Shown: piece after piece, positions 24,281 through 36,216 of the stretch
Layout of the letters: each line of letters starts with the position of its first letter
Numbering within the stretch: the first letter of the stretch is position 1
Origin: Pipra filicauda
Taxonomy: Eukaryota; Chordata; Aves; Passeriformes; Pipridae
Reading direction: 5' to 3'
Length of the DNA: 64,000 nucleotides
NCBI RefSeq assembly: GCF_003945595.2
Contig: NW_024104084.1
Span: 558,001-622,000, forward strand
Notes under the pieces: model-generated
Told to the model about the DNA's origin: nothing
What the model saw: the letters and a program-made list of their open reading frames with translations, nothing else
Database searches by the model: none
Made by a program: the position numbers and the translations under genes

Positions 24281-26476
24281 CTGTTCTTCTCTTGAGGAAG
24301 TACACTTGAGTCCTTGACAATGGACTACTTGGTTTCTCAACATATTGTGAGACATTGAAATGATTTATGGCTTAAACATTGTTAAAACCACTGAAGCCAG
24401 CTCCCTGCCCCAATATGCCTCCTGGATTTCAGGGAATTGGACTGTGAGTTAAGCCTTTTTGTGTAGCCATCTCAGGTTTAAGGAGAAGTAAACAAGGCTG
24501 GGAGGAGAGTATAGCCCACAGTCTCATTTACCCACTCTCCCATGTGAGAGATTGGGTTGTTAAATGCTACTGTCTCAAACAATCAGCAGACTGGCCCCCC
24601 CAACAAGTTGAGAGTGTGTATAGCTGACACTTCAGGTTACAAGATGGGTGTTAAACAAGATAAGGAAAGAGGAAAACCCTTCCAGTGTAGTGTTCCTTTG
24701 TCTTTATACAAATGACTCAGCAGTGACAGCTGCCCTCAGGGAAAGCACCTAGGCATTCGAGGCATTCAACGTGACCTGAAGGTATTCATCTCTGCTGACC
24801 TGCCAAGATGGACGCACCTACGCTGACAATAGGCAGCTGTAACATCTTAGAGGGTGTCAAAGACTCATGACATGTCATATAATGCAGTATTACATCATCC
24901 ATTGTAAAACTCACAGCCCTAGGGGAGGTAGTGTGGGCATTTCTACCCAGCCTAAGCCCAATAAAAGACTCAGTGGACTTCACCCAACAGACTTGGACTT
25001 GCCCTACCACAAACTTCTCACGCATGTGGTCTTCCCCCACCACCTTGGACTTTGTTCACCAATGGACTATCTTCCTTCATCAACACAGGCTTTATCCTTT
25101 ACCACCCTGGTAAAGGATGGTAAAATCCTACCACCCTTGTCGGATTCAAACTGCAATCATTTTAATAAGACTGGGATTCTCATCACTGAGAAGACCACAA
25201 GATGAAGATCAAAGTGACAACATCAGAATCCATGCAAATCCACACTTGACTGCAAAGGAACCAACATGTTGCAGTTAAAAGACTGCCCAGTCATTGAAGC
25301 CAGGCCACTGCAGACACTTTTGAAGAAAAAGCACAAGTTACAATGGTAAAACTGAAGAGGACTTTTGCAGGCAGAGGCAGAGAGCTTAGACGGAATGCTG
25401 TAAGAGTGATAAAGTTTGAAAGACAATATTCCTCACTGAGTAGGAATGGCAAGCAAATGAAAAGAAGAAAAACTTCTGTAACAAACTTTTTAATCACTTC
25501 CTGGCAAAACAGACTATTGACAATCCTTAACCACACAGATTAGAGGAAAGGAGTATCTGCTAAGTTGCTCCCAGTCCCTCATCAGGTTGGAGTTCTTCCC
25601 CTAGACCCTTCTGCTGGGCTTGTTCCATCTCAGTTTTGAAGTCCCTGGTTAGGGGCAATTTCATAGTATTGTTTGTCCAAATATTTTGAATCCTAATTGA
25701 GCTTACTATCAGAAAATTACCCTTATTACTTATTTCTTCCACTTATTTCTCACATTGTTTATAGTTATGAGTACAAGTGGCATCTTTTGGTTTAGAGAGT
25801 AGCACAAAAGAAGTACCTGGTGGACTGAACAGTGTACAGTTATCTATATGTATATACATATGATCTGGGTGTATGACTGAGATTCCCAAGAAATATTGAA
25901 ATATAACTCTAACTTTAATAAAACATGAATAAATATAGAAGCAAACAGAAACTTAGATACAGGTTTCCCACTATTTTGATTATATGGGTTGTCTTACAAA
26001 ATAAGATAACATTATAAGTAAAAAAGGAAAAGAGAAAGAAATCTGTCTCACTTCAGTTTGTCGAGGGAGGGGGCTTGGTAGTTGTTTGGTGGCTTTTTTT
26101 TTTCACTTGATTGGGCCTGTCAATGTGTTTGGGGAAAAGCACTGTTTTGGATGAAGGAGACAAAGATCTTTCACATCACTTCAGTAACCCTCCAGACTCA
26201 AAAGTCTTTTAACAGTCGAAGAAAACACTCATGGCAGCCATTAAAATCAGACTCTGTAGTAAACCTTTACATGGTTTATAATGTAAACAGTCTTTGTAGT
26301 CATGCAGCATAATTTTCTATAGAACATACAATTAGTTCATGAGGCTTTCAGTTAATTCTTCATGGAATTAGAATGGATATTCAACAAAAAAGAAAAAGGA
26401 GAAAGTGGATGAGGAGAAGGAGGAGGAAGAAATAAAATGGAGAAGGAAAAGGAGTTTACCACTTCCACTATAATTT
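24281..26476. other. Noncoding stretch (contains a hairpin at 25094-25118)
   Basis: AT-rich except for 24700-25230, which has less repetitive sequence of moderate GC content and an open frame of 112 codons (24867-25205) without a recognisable domain. A polyadenylation-like AATAAA lies near 24959. No gene could be supported. Confidence 0.45.
25094..25118. repeat. Perfect hairpin, 11-bp stem and 3-nt loop
   Basis: ATCCTTTACCA and TGGTAAAGGAT are exact reverse complements around CCC. Part of the arm recurs downstream (GATGGTAAAATCC, CTACCACCC). The flanking region 24700-25230 is GC-richer than its surroundings and includes CCAATAAAAGACTCAG at about 24957, but I could not assign it to an LTR. 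Confidence 0.85.
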
Positions 26477-26660
26477 CGGTTTTTGTTTGGGGTGGGTTTT
26501 CTGTTTGTTTTGGGGATTTTGTTTTGTTTCTTGTTATTTTCTTGTGTGTGTGTGTGTGTTTTGTTTGTTTGTTTGTTTGGCTTTTGTTTGGTTTTGTTTG
26601 CATTTTTTTTGGGGGGGAAGGGTGTTGTTGGGTTTATTTATTTATTTGTTTGTTTTTTAA
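26477..26660. repeat. T/G-only low-complexity tract
   Basis: About 185 bp consisting almost only of T and G on the plus strand, with GTTT units, a (GT) run near 26543-26559 and a G run near 26610-26617. The hydrophobic-looking open frames here are artefacts of the tract. It is the opposite-orientation counterpart of the A/C tracts at 11996 and 39055. Confidence 0.88.
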
Positions 26661-28244
26661 TTTTACTGTTCAGGTGATATTCACTGGATATTGCCAGCCC
26701 TGTGTTTGTGAGATGGAACAATAATCTGTTTCTGGTTTTCCTGTCAACACTTAGAAATGCAGTTTTAGTCTTCCTCCTAACATAGTTTAAAGTAGTTCAT
26801 TGTTGCCTATGGAGTTTGAAAAATAAATAAAAATTGTGATGAGGACTGGAACAAAAATGGGGCTGCAAACATGGAGCAGTTTAGGTTCAACGTGGATAAG
26901 TAATGTTAGGATTGGGAAACTTGACAGAAAGAAATTAAAGAAATCTGTCCTCCTTAGGAAGGTGAAAAGGAAATGACTGATATGAATATTTTCCCTGGGA
27001 AGAAGTAAAGGACAAGAGAGAAAAGCAGGAATAAGGGAACAGAGATTTTAAGCCCTCAGAGTGTCAGGTACGTAGAATCCCTGATTGAGAGGGAAAACAG
27101 AAGAGAATGAGATGTGAGAGTGCCTAATAAGGGGGACACAGAGACCCTGATTCAAGGAAGCAAGGAAAGAGTTTCATGTACTTAAAGAGGAAAGAGGATC
27201 AGATGCAGTGCAATGGACTAAGCTGGTAGGAGACATGCCAGATACCATGCTGGCTCGGATGGCAGAAACATCCCAGTGGGCAAGAGTGAGTGCTATGAAC
27301 CATGAAAAAAAAAAAATTAACCAAAAGAAAGCCTGTGGAAATTCTCTTTGGTTTGCACCATTCAACATTACGCGTCCCAAAAGTATTTTGGAGCAGTCTG
27401 GTACCCGAGTTAACCATTTCAAATTATGTGTGTTTGTGTAAAATAAGCTACTAACTCTTCCCTACTGGCATGAAAACACCAGTTTTCATAGCAAAATACA
27501 CTACACATAAAACAGGGGACAGCCAATAATGCAGATCTTCCCCAGACAGCTCTGGATAAAGTGACCTGCTCTTTATCCACCAGTCTAGAAGTTTTTTTAC
27601 ATAACGCTTCCATCTATTTCCTCCCATATTTTTTTCAAATTCTGAACTAGATCTACCAGTCCAGCCAGCATCACATGGAGGTATTGTTTAGGATTTAGGA
27701 GAATTATTCTTCTCCTACAGACTGTGGAGCTGGTTCCACTTCCTCCCTATAGAGCTAAGAAACTAATTTGCATGATGTTGAAAAAGAGAAACCCTTTCTA
27801 TTGGCTTTTTTCTTAAATGCTTTATGTGTAGAGCTGTGTTCATTCCCTCCATGGTGGTGATTATTTAGGAATCTGAGCGACTTACCGTGCCCAAGTATTT
27901 ACATTTCAATATTTTATTAAATGATCACTTATCCACTCAGTACTACAGAAGCCAGCTATGAGGCTCCCTTGAAACTAGAGCAGGTAAATCTATAGAAGAC
28001 CATGTTTCTCTCTCCAAGACAAAGTCTAACCATTTAAGTGCATAGCCAGTCATGGGCCACTTACATTATACCAGCCTTGAAATGAAAACAAAGGTAACCT
28101 TCCTGCTTTAACACAGTGGATAACACTTCTGGCTTTTGGGCCTGGCACATTTTTTAGCTATCCCAGAGAAAGGAGAAATAACAGAAAGGAATTTGGAACC
28201 ATTTTTGTTTCACTATATTAATTTTTTGCTGATCCATTGACAAT
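26661..28244. other. Noncoding stretch without recognised features
   Basis: AT-rich noncoding sequence with an A run at 27305-27315. Open frames at 27174-27441 have no recognisable domain. Confidence 0.5.
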
Positions 28245-28400
28245 TGTGAACAGCTCGCTGCGTTGCTGTTGCATTTTGGTGAAGTCATGGCTACAACCAG
28301 GAGGGACTATGTGCCTCAGTTTTCCAAACTCTTTATGAGGCCCAATACATTTCTATTGCCTGCCTTCAGACATATAAGAGTTCAGCTCATGGATTTCCAA
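28245..28400 (+). mobile_element. Possible MIR-like SINE fragment
   Basis: TGTGCCTCAGTTTTCCAAAC resembles the conserved MIR core segment TGCCTCAGTTTCC. The flanks are too decayed to confirm the rest of the element. Confidence 0.3.
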
Positions 28401-31400
28401 ATATTTGAGCGAAGCACAATGCCAAATATACTATGGGACTAGATTTGGCTGCAGTATACATTTTGGAATCCCTAATGCTCATTTCTCCTAATCTCATCCT
28501 GGTCAACCGGAAGAACTGTGCCTGTCCTTAGCAGAGTTGGACTGGTTTGGAGGTTTATTTTATGCTTTCAAAGAGCTGTGTGCATAATGAATGCCATTAC
28601 ATAGACTGTATGCTTGATCATACAAAATAAGAAATAGTGACCAGAGCTAAACTGAAAAGCTGGCCCTATCACTTCAAAGGAAAGAAAAAAAGAAAAATAA
28701 AGTTACCTTCAGAGCAGCTTTTGTACCTGCACACACTAAGGTTAATCAAATCTTATGCTTCAGAGTATATGGCTGATTAGCTTGTGTGTCTGGAAGCACT
28801 TCCCCTTATTTGCCATTCTACTCTTAGCTGCAGAAAGAACAGAGTTCATGTTAGTTCTAGGATATTTTTTGTTATTTTTTCAGTTATTCACTTGCCACAG
28901 AAACTTTGAAAACTATTGGTTGCAGTGAGAAGTGCTCTATGCAGAACAGTTCTATTCTGACAGGAAGATTGGGAAGGCTGCAAGCTTTGATATGTATTAG
29001 AAAACAAAATTATTTTGTCCTTATTACTGCAAAGTGCCTGCCTTCTTATGAAGCTTTATAACTGAAAATGTGTTATACTTCTATGAAGCCTTGAGGTAGA
29101 GAAGTTTTCTTCCGCATGCAAGCTATAGAATATTAAGGTATCTTTGAATTGATATTTAAGTCATGGAGAAACTAAATGGAGGCGAGTGTTGTGTGTTTTG
29201 ATTTGTTTTATGTTTTGCTTTCTAACCTTCATAGTTAAGTAAGAACAGCCAGAAAGAAGTCTCAGGACTCTTCCCTCCTTCCTTCTCTCTCTCTCTCTCT
29301 CTCTCTCATTTCCATGTGAGATCCTCTTCCTGTTAATCCTTGAAGTCCTGCGTTAACCTACCTATTAATTTTGGCATTTCTTTTTTTTTTTCAGTTATTT
29401 TGACTTGTAGATTCTGAGAGGCACTAACTCTGTCCATTCAGTATATCTTTATCAACTTCATTAGCGTTCTGGCAATTTACTCTTGGTGAAGAGTTGGCCA
29501 TGGGGCCCGTAAGAATTTATGATGTCGAGGTCATGGAATTACAGACATTTATAATTTCATGAAGAGTTTAAGGCGCAGGTAATTTGCAATGTAATTATTA
29601 GGGATTTAAGCACCTCTGTGCATGCCTGGCCTCACTGACTGTCACAGGGGTGAAGCACGTACCTGAGCTATCCCTCACATCAAATAGTACCATTGGCAAG
29701 GCACGATCTGTTGAGAGCACTTCTTTCCTCTCTCCTTCTCGTGCTGTGACCTGGGTCTGACCTATATGAAGTGATGCAGGTTCTTTTAACGGTTTTGCAA
29801 AGAGGATTTCTCACTAAAAAACAATATTGAGCAGGAGACTGGGTCATTACATAACTTTAAAAATTAAATGGGCAAAAGTTTAGCCTTGAATTGAGGGTAT
29901 GAGGAAAGTGAGGTTCATGTGCCAGAGAGAAAATTAGGCTGCATGTATTTCCTAGCTGTAGGTATCAGTCTTGAGCTGTGCTATGTATGGGCTAATTATT
30001 CTACTCTGATAGTCTTGGGAAGGTGAATGTCTTTTGGCTTGCTGAAGACCACTGTGGGAAACAGAGGGGAAACTTTAGGGAAAACATTTTTTTCCTCACT
30101 CAGATAAACTTCCTTATTAAGCATCTTGAAGAAAGTAAGTTTACGTAATACCTGACCGTTGTCATTTGCTTCCTATCTGCCTCATAAGAATCAGCAATAG
30201 AAGGTTACTTTACAAGGGCCAGATCTGAATGGATTCACAGGGAGTTTTGGCAAGGGACTGTTGGATATATACCCTAAACTACTCATCTCAAAGCATCTAA
30301 ATTACTTTCAGCCAAAAGTGACTTTGCATAAAAATTACACAGGTCTGGTACCTGCTGGATGTGTTATCCTCACACACAACAAAATATCATTCATTAGTTA
30401 CATATTTCTTGATGAAGTACCCAGCAAAAAAACACCAACAAAACAAATGACAACACTCTCACACCCCTTTTACCTCCCGCCAAAAAGAAAATCCTGAAAT
30501 TGTGAAGTAAAATAAATGAAAGATACACAATGCACCTAATCTTCTTGGACTGACCCTACTGTTTTGATAAAATACATATGAGGATCATAGGGCTTTTTCT
30601 AGTCATGTATTGCTGTGATTTCATAGGTTTACTCTTATACCTTGCAGGAGAGCAAACAGCTATTTCATCTCACTTGTACAAAGCAACACAGAGAATATTT
30701 TTAGTTCATTTTCCTTAGTAAAAATGTCAATTGTAATTCTCTCTATTATGAACTATAGGTTTATTTGGAATAAAGAATAGTCCATAATTAAATTACATTG
30801 CCAGGATTTAATATGTTTACATTTTTGCTGCAGTGAAGAGAACAGCAGCTCACTCTCAACTATGTGGCTGCTTGCAACACTTTCTCAGCTACCAGAAAGA
30901 AGATGAAATTTGGTGGAGCATAGGCATTTATTTTATATTAGACCGAATTTTCAGAATAGCTTTATGTATTTATTTATAATGTTTATCAGCACTCTAATGC
31001 TAATTTAATCTCTTTGAAAAAAATGTGTCATCAGGCTTGTAATAAATGATAAATTGGGAAATAGGGAATTGATAATGTTTTGCCATTTCAATATGGTCTG
31101 AAATTCTAGTTTAGATCTACACTTAGGAATTATTTATATCCTCTTATGTCATATCAATTTAAATAATATTCCACTCATTGAGGCATAAAGAATAATGTTA
31201 ATATTAAAGTTTCTATTTAAAATTTGCTAATTGCACATGAAGGGGTTATATCTGCTGCATTCAGGGTTTTTAAATTTAATTTTATTGTATTAGAAAATCT
31301 ATGAGGTTAAATCTGCAGAAATTATTGCTTTTAAATGTTGTATAATAAGAATCTTGCTGCTGTTATGAGCACTGAAAAATGTGCCTTCATCTCAAATAAG

Positions 31401-31440
31401 CCTTGTTAAAGCTACAGTTCTGGAACTACCAGGATTTAAT
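28401..31440. other. Noncoding stretch, candidate conserved segments
   Basis: No gene or repeat apart from the (CT)n microsatellite. Two parts lack low-complexity sequence and read like constrained noncoding DNA: 29480-29660 and the very AT-rich 30900-31400. This is an impression from composition and cannot be verified without an alignment. Confidence 0.4.
29284..29307. repeat. (CT)n microsatellite
   Basis: About twelve CT units after a T/C-rich run. Confidence 0.92.
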
Positions 31441-31445
31441 ACTAA

Positions 31446-31492
31446 ATTTGGGCCTGATCCAGCTCAGCTTTACTCATGTGAGTAGCTCTATG
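31446..31492. repeat. Relic of an ancient amniote interspersed repeat
   Basis: GGGCCTGATCCAGCTCAGCT followed by TTTACTCATGTGAGTAG closely resembles an old repeat widespread in turtles, crocodiles and birds, which reads GGGCCTGATCCTGCA followed by TTACTCATGTGAGTAG. I know the sequence pattern but not a reliable family name. Confidence 0.45.
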
Positions 31493-31742
31493 TCCTCTGA
31501 GGAAATCTGTGCCTGAGAAGGAGTTCCTGCAGATCTCTTTGCAAAGTTATTGATCCAGTGAAAGGCTGGGAATAGGGAAGAAATAGGGATGAGTATTTAA
31601 TCTCCATGCATTTAGACACTGGACTCCAAAAACAATATGTCTCCAAAAAGTCCGTTTTACAGGTGAGGAATCATAGAATCAACTGGGTTTGAAAAGACCT
31701 CCAAAATCATCAAGTCCAACCCTTGATCCAACGCCACCATGG

Positions 31743-32282
31743 TTACGAGACCATGGCACTACGTGCCATATCCAATCTCATCTTAAAAACCTCCAGGGAC
31801 AGAGAATCCACCATTTTCCTGGGCAACCCATTCCAGTGTCTGATCACTCTCTCTGTAAAAAATTTCTTCCTAATATCCAACCTAAACCTCCCCTGGCAGA
31901 GCTTAAGACCATGCCCTCTTGTCCTACTGCTGGTTGCCTGGGAGAAGAGACCAACCCCCACCTGGCTACAACCTCCTGTCAGGGAGTTGCAGAGACTGAT
32001 GAGGTCTCTCCTGAGCCTCCTCTTCTCCAGGCTGAACAACCCCAGCTCCCTCAGCCTCTCCTCATAGGACCTGTGCTCCAGTCCCTTCACCAGCCTTGTT
32101 GCTCTTCCCTGGACTTGCTCCAGCACTTCAATATCCTTCCTGAACCGAGGGGCCCAGAACTGGACACAGCACTCCAGGGGTGGCCTCACCAGTGCTGAGT
32201 ACAGGGCAAGAATCACTTCCCTGGTCCTGCTGGCCACACTGTTTCTGATCCAGGCCAGGATGCCATTGGCCTTCTTGACCAC
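31743..32282 (-). pseudogene. CR1 pol C-terminal segment (open, 179 codons)
   Basis: This unbroken minus-strand frame encodes the region after the CR1 reverse transcriptase. It begins in [20 protein letters not shown], which lies within the conserved C-terminal region. Further on it has [23 protein letters not shown] and [11 protein letters not shown], and [20 protein letters not shown] near its end. In intact CR1 this follows the polymerase domain of ORF2, and its exact biochemical role is not settled. The upstream reverse transcriptase lies in another frame (see 32377-32760), so a frame break separates them and no functional enzyme is made. The methionine is internal to the ancestral protein and not a true start. 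Confidence 0.85.
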
Positions 32283-32376
32283 CTGGGCACACTCTGGCTC
32301 ATGTTCAGCTTTCTGTCAATCCAAACTCCCAAACTGCCTGGCTGCTCTCCAGCCACTCTGTGCCCAGCCTGTAGCA

Positions 32377-32760
32377 CTACAGGGGGTTGTTGTGGCCAAA
32401 GTGCAGGACCCGGCACTTGGCCTGGTTGAACCTCATCCCGTTGGAATCAGATGATCTCTCCAGTCTGCCCGGGTCCCTCTGCAGAGCCCTCCTGCCTTCA
32501 GCAGACCAACACTGCCCCCAACTTGGTGTCATCTGCAAATTTGCTGATGGTGGACTCAATCCCCTCATCCAGATCATCAATAAGAATATTAAAGAGAACT
32601 GGGCCCAACACTGTTCCTTGGGGACACCACTAGTGACTGACCACCAACTGGATGCAGTTCCATTCACCCCCGCTCTGGGACCAACCCTCCAGCCAGTTCC
32701 TAACCCAGCACGGAGTGTCCCTGTCCAAGCCGTGGGCTGCAGCTTTTCAGAGTCAAATAA
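32377..32760 (-). pseudogene. CR1 reverse transcriptase remnant, frameshifted
   Basis: The minus-strand frame retains VTSGVP (the start of the conserved VTSGVPQGSVLGP motif) and, nearer its end, GRRALQRDPGRLERS and NGMRFNQAKCRVLHFGHNNP. Between them the frame has slipped: the sequence expected to give FADDTK instead reads through SANLQMTP. At least two indels therefore flank the catalytic FADD site. The open frame extends to 32955, but similarity to CR1 is not convincing beyond about 32760. Confidence 0.85.
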
Positions 32761-34354
32761 CAAACTGAAACCTGTGACAAGGTATTGAAGGACACTGAAG
32801 GCATCCCGACTCCATACACCTGAATCAGGTGGACGGTATTGCAGGCTTGCAAGAGGGGTGAGGACTCCGCAGCTCCACACAGACAAGAGGAGATTCCTCA
32901 GTCCTCTGTCCACTTTCAGCTCCTGCTCAGTGCTGCTGAGGGCCAAAACCAGCAAAGCACATTTTCAATAGCAGTTTACTTGATTACATCCCTTAGGGGA
33001 AGTCACCAGGAGCAGTTTTATTGCCAGGGAAGGAAAAATATTAAAGCAAATATGAGCCTATTGACAACTGAAGTCATGTGGAAAACAGTCATTGACTTCA
33101 AGCTCAACAGGAAATGGCCCAATATGACTGTGAAACTTATGGACTTGAGTGACACTTTGCTTGTTGTAATGCCAAAAAACATATCAAGTTATCTTGCTTT
33201 CTGCCCTAAGCACAGCCACTGAGCCTGACTCTCTTCACGCTTTCATACAGTGACATCAGTCTGGAGGAAAGTTTTTGATAACAACAGGGTTAAATCACGA
33301 GCAAACTGATGAGAGAGCAGAATCAATCCCATTTGTCTATGACTGACATTTTAAAACTGCTGAAGCTTTAAAGTTTCAGATTCACAGAGAATCATTCTGA
33401 CAATGCATGATTATAATTTTTAGCCCTAGATGAATCTGAACAGCTTAATACTTCATTTTAATTAAGCATCCAAAAGTTAGTATTCTTATCCTAATTTGAA
33501 GCTCCTGAGTGTGAGCCATTTGGCTTGGAATCTTCCCAGGACAACCTACCACCACATTAGATCAGTTTTGTGTCCTAATTGGTACCATGAAGAAAAACAG
33601 TAATCAATTATGTTGTCAATTAACTAACAAACAATTCCTCAGTGCCTTGAGGGGTTTTCCTGCAACAAGAAGTGGGAACTTTTATATAATCTCCAAACAA
33701 TACGTACATTTTTGTGTATACATAGACATACATACATGCATATATAATTTAAGGTTCTCCTTAATGTTATTGCAATTATTTCCTTCCAATCTTTAGTGCT
33801 GCTTTGGAAGGAATGCTGCTGAGCTCAAATGATGACACTGATAGCTGAGAGGCATTCGTTTTGCAGTGGCTAATTAAGCGTATGAAGGCCACGTAAAGGA
33901 TTGGTTCTATCAGCACACACTCACCATCAACAGCCTGTCCCCTGCAGGGTTAAGAAGAAGACATTAAATGATCACCTGTCCCAAACACCAAATGACAGTT
34001 TCAAGGTAGTAAATGAAGCCTGGGGTTATTGAGGGATAAACTTCATTCTTAGCTTTGCAACCAAGGGAAGAAAACAGTTGAGGAAAATCACCTTCTAAAA
34101 GCTTGGAGAGCTCTAAACAGAATTTTGCATTGCCCCTTTTTATGCGTTTTCCAGAGATGCTCCTTGGGAGAAATTCTCATTTCAATGAATGTTCAGGCTA
34201 TGCAAATCTTGAGCTCACAGTTGACACCCCTTGCAAGCCCCGCCTGCCCTCCTCTAGGGATGAATTACCCCTCCGGTACAAATTACACATGCACACCAGA
34301 TGGGGTGAATTGAATGCTCTAACTAGAAACAGAGGGAGAATGATCTTGTGTTTA
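32761..34354. other. Noncoding stretch without recognised features
   Basis: Sequence of moderate GC content to about 33000, then AT-rich. The open frame at 32839-33222 (127 codons) starts at the edge of the CR1 copy and has no recognisable domain. Confidence 0.45.
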
Positions 34355-34550
34355 ATATGAAGGTCAGGGACTCAAGAGACTTTGATTCTATTCCTGGCTC
34401 TGCCCCAGACCTTGTATAACTTTGGGTGACTTGTTTAATCGTTCTGCCTTGGTTCTTCTCATCTATAAAATGGGAATGGTAATACTGTACTACGTTGTCA
34501 GGGTGTTACAAAACTAAATGACTGCTGGTAAGATGTACTGCAATCTATAG
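34355..34550 (+). mobile_element. MIR SINE, nearly full-length ancient copy
   Basis: The motif order follows MIR closely: GATTCTATTCCTGGCTCTGC, TATAACTTTGGGTGACTTG, CTGCCTTGGTTCTTCTCATC and TATAAAATGGGAATGGTAAT (compare TGTAAAATGGGGATAATAAT), then GTCAGGGTGTTACAAAACTAA. This is the clearest amniote-age SINE in the window. It is transcriptionally dead, with the Pol III boxes in the tRNA-like head decayed. Confidence 0.75.
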
Positions 34551-35289
34551 CTGAAAGAGAACACAGACAGGCCATTTGTTACTGCTAATAATCATTTGGG
34601 GCAGGAACTTAAACTTTCTTTATTGTTTTGTAAAAATATATGTATTCAGGCTTATGAGTTTATTTTCAGGGGGGCTTTGAAGTAGTTTCTCTCTAAGAGT
34701 CTGAAAATTACACAGAAAGCAAAGTCGTGAGAATATCTACGTGTAAAAGTGCATGGGTGTGGACATAAATATATACAAAGAAATACTAGTGGTTTAGCTT
34801 TAAAATGTGGGTGGGGTAAGAGAGAGGTGAGAATTGTTTAGTTGTACTCAAAGTTATATTTCTCTTTAAAAATTACCAGAAAAGAAAAATCAAAAGAAGG
34901 AAGAAAATACTTTACCTTTCGAAATATCTTGTTTGCTTTTTGCCCTTTGAAATCTGTATTATGTGTAGCTCAGTTCCAGAAAGAAATATCCTGTCATCAA
35001 ATAATGATATTCCACACACTCAAACACACACACACACTTTTTGAAGAGAATGTCTCAGCAAAGTATTTGACTGTTCCAGCATGTTTATGTCACATTTTGT
35101 TTCTAGACAGGCCCGTTCCCAGACCACTGCTTCTGTCGTTGATTAGAAAATTTAAACCCTAAAAATATCCTTTGCCCTAACGTAACGAAACAAGCAGATT
35201 TACTAAACTATAATGATTGTATTCTGTTATCGATGAATGGCAGCTCTTCAAACACCTCTCTGGATTACGGTGCCACTCTGCCATTTTAT

Positions 35290-35331
35290 AGGATCTCTAC
35301 ATCAGAGGATCTCCATATCAGAGGATCTCCA
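35290..35331. repeat. Short tandem repeat, 16-bp unit, about 2.6 copies
   Basis: AGGATCTCTACATCAG, AGGATCTCCATATCAG and AGGATCTCCA follow head to tail at 35290, 35306 and 35322. Confidence 0.88.
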
Positions 35332-35399
35332 AGCATTTTCTGGAGAGTAATTAATTAATTAACCCTAACTGTCCTGTCTTGTCTCTGCTGGAGTCAAAG

Positions 35400-35450
35400 G
35401 AAAATTTTTTTTCACTGATTTCAATGGCAGCTGGAGGTCGGGCTTTTTGA
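35400..35450. repeat. Relic of an ancient amniote repeat
   Basis: CACTGATTTCAATGGCAGCT followed by GGAGGTCGGGC resembles the old amniote motif with ACTGACTTCAATGG and GGATCAGGCC. A second related scrap may be AGCAGGATCTGGCCCTG at about 35602-35618. The family name was not assigned. Confidence 0.4.
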
Positions 35451-36034
35451 TTAGTACTCTTATAATTTGTCCACTGCCAGAACAAAAAAAGCGACACAGC
35501 TCTCTCTTTCATGGACTCCACTGCCTAAAATCCTTATCCAGGTAACTTTCTGCATACTGATCTGCTCCTGAATTCAGTAAGACACCTCAGAGGGAGGTTT
35601 AGCAGGATCTGGCCCTGCTTAATCAAATGCCCTCTCTGATTTGCTCTTGTTGGTAAAGTTTCGATTATCAAATATTCTGATACAAATTCTCGCCTGGATT
35701 GAGAAGTGATTTATTTTAATGGAATGGTATCAAGGACCCCTTTTGTTCCTCCCCCCGTACACCTAGGAAAGAAAGGACATCCTTTTTCTCCCTCAATGAG
35801 CCTGCAAATCACTATTCCCCCTGGAGTCTGAATATCTATTCAAAAAAAGTAGCTAACTCAGAATCTGTTCTCATCTTCTCGTTCCTATAATTAAAGTTTT
35901 AAATCCTCAACTGTAGAGGTCAAATAGCACATGTAGAACATTTGCACTCCAGCTTACTGACTGTCAGCACAGGGCCAAATCCTTAAGTTTTTATGCAGTC
36001 AGTGTAGCTGACAGAATTTTTCCTGGAGTTAGGG

Positions 36035-36110
36035 CCAGATTCAGTCTATTCCCATTTTGTGGATCAGCAAACTAAGGCACAGAATGATTAGATACCTACT
36101 CCTGTCACAA
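36035..36110 (-). mobile_element. MIR-like SINE fragment, minus strand
   Basis: CCCATTTTGTGGATCAGCAA followed by ACTAAGGCACAGAATGATTA is the complement of the MIR core (forward CCTCTCTGTGCCTCAGTTTCC and CATCTGTAAAATGGG). Only the core can be recognised. Confidence 0.6.
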
Positions 36111-36216
36111 GAATGAACTGTCTAGGGTGTCAGATCTTGGGTTTCAAATACTAAAACGAACATGATTTTTACCAAACTGATGTGTGCAAAAGTAAAATAA
36201 ATCACTTTGTGGCAGC

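Larger units (their letters stand above)
31671..32760 (-). mobile_element. CR1 LINE, longest copy in the window, minus strand
   Basis: About 1.09 kb of CR1. The reverse-complemented 3' end (GAATCATAGAATCAAC) is at the low-coordinate side. Next come the 3' UTR, the pol C-terminus and part of the reverse transcriptase up to about 32760. The minus strand encodes recognisable CR1 pol pieces in two frames. The copy is 5'-truncated and lacks the endonuclease. Of the CR1 copies here it is the least decayed, so it is probably among the youngest. Confidence 0.92.

Noticed and set aside
24700..25230. Possible LTR because of CCAATAAAAG and moderate GC content
   Set aside because: No matching TG...CA ends or flanking target duplication were found.
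26437..26724. Membrane-protein-like open frame (hydrophobic, F/V/C/L-rich)
   Set aside because: It is translated from the T/G-only tract, so hydrophobicity is an artefact of composition.
31689..32198. 169-codon plus-strand open frame
   Set aside because: It is antisense to the CR1 pol C-terminus on the minus strand.
32761..32955. Upstream extension of the CR1 reverse-transcriptase frame to 32955 (minus strand)
   Set aside because: The added residues have no CR1 similarity I can support, so it is open by chance.
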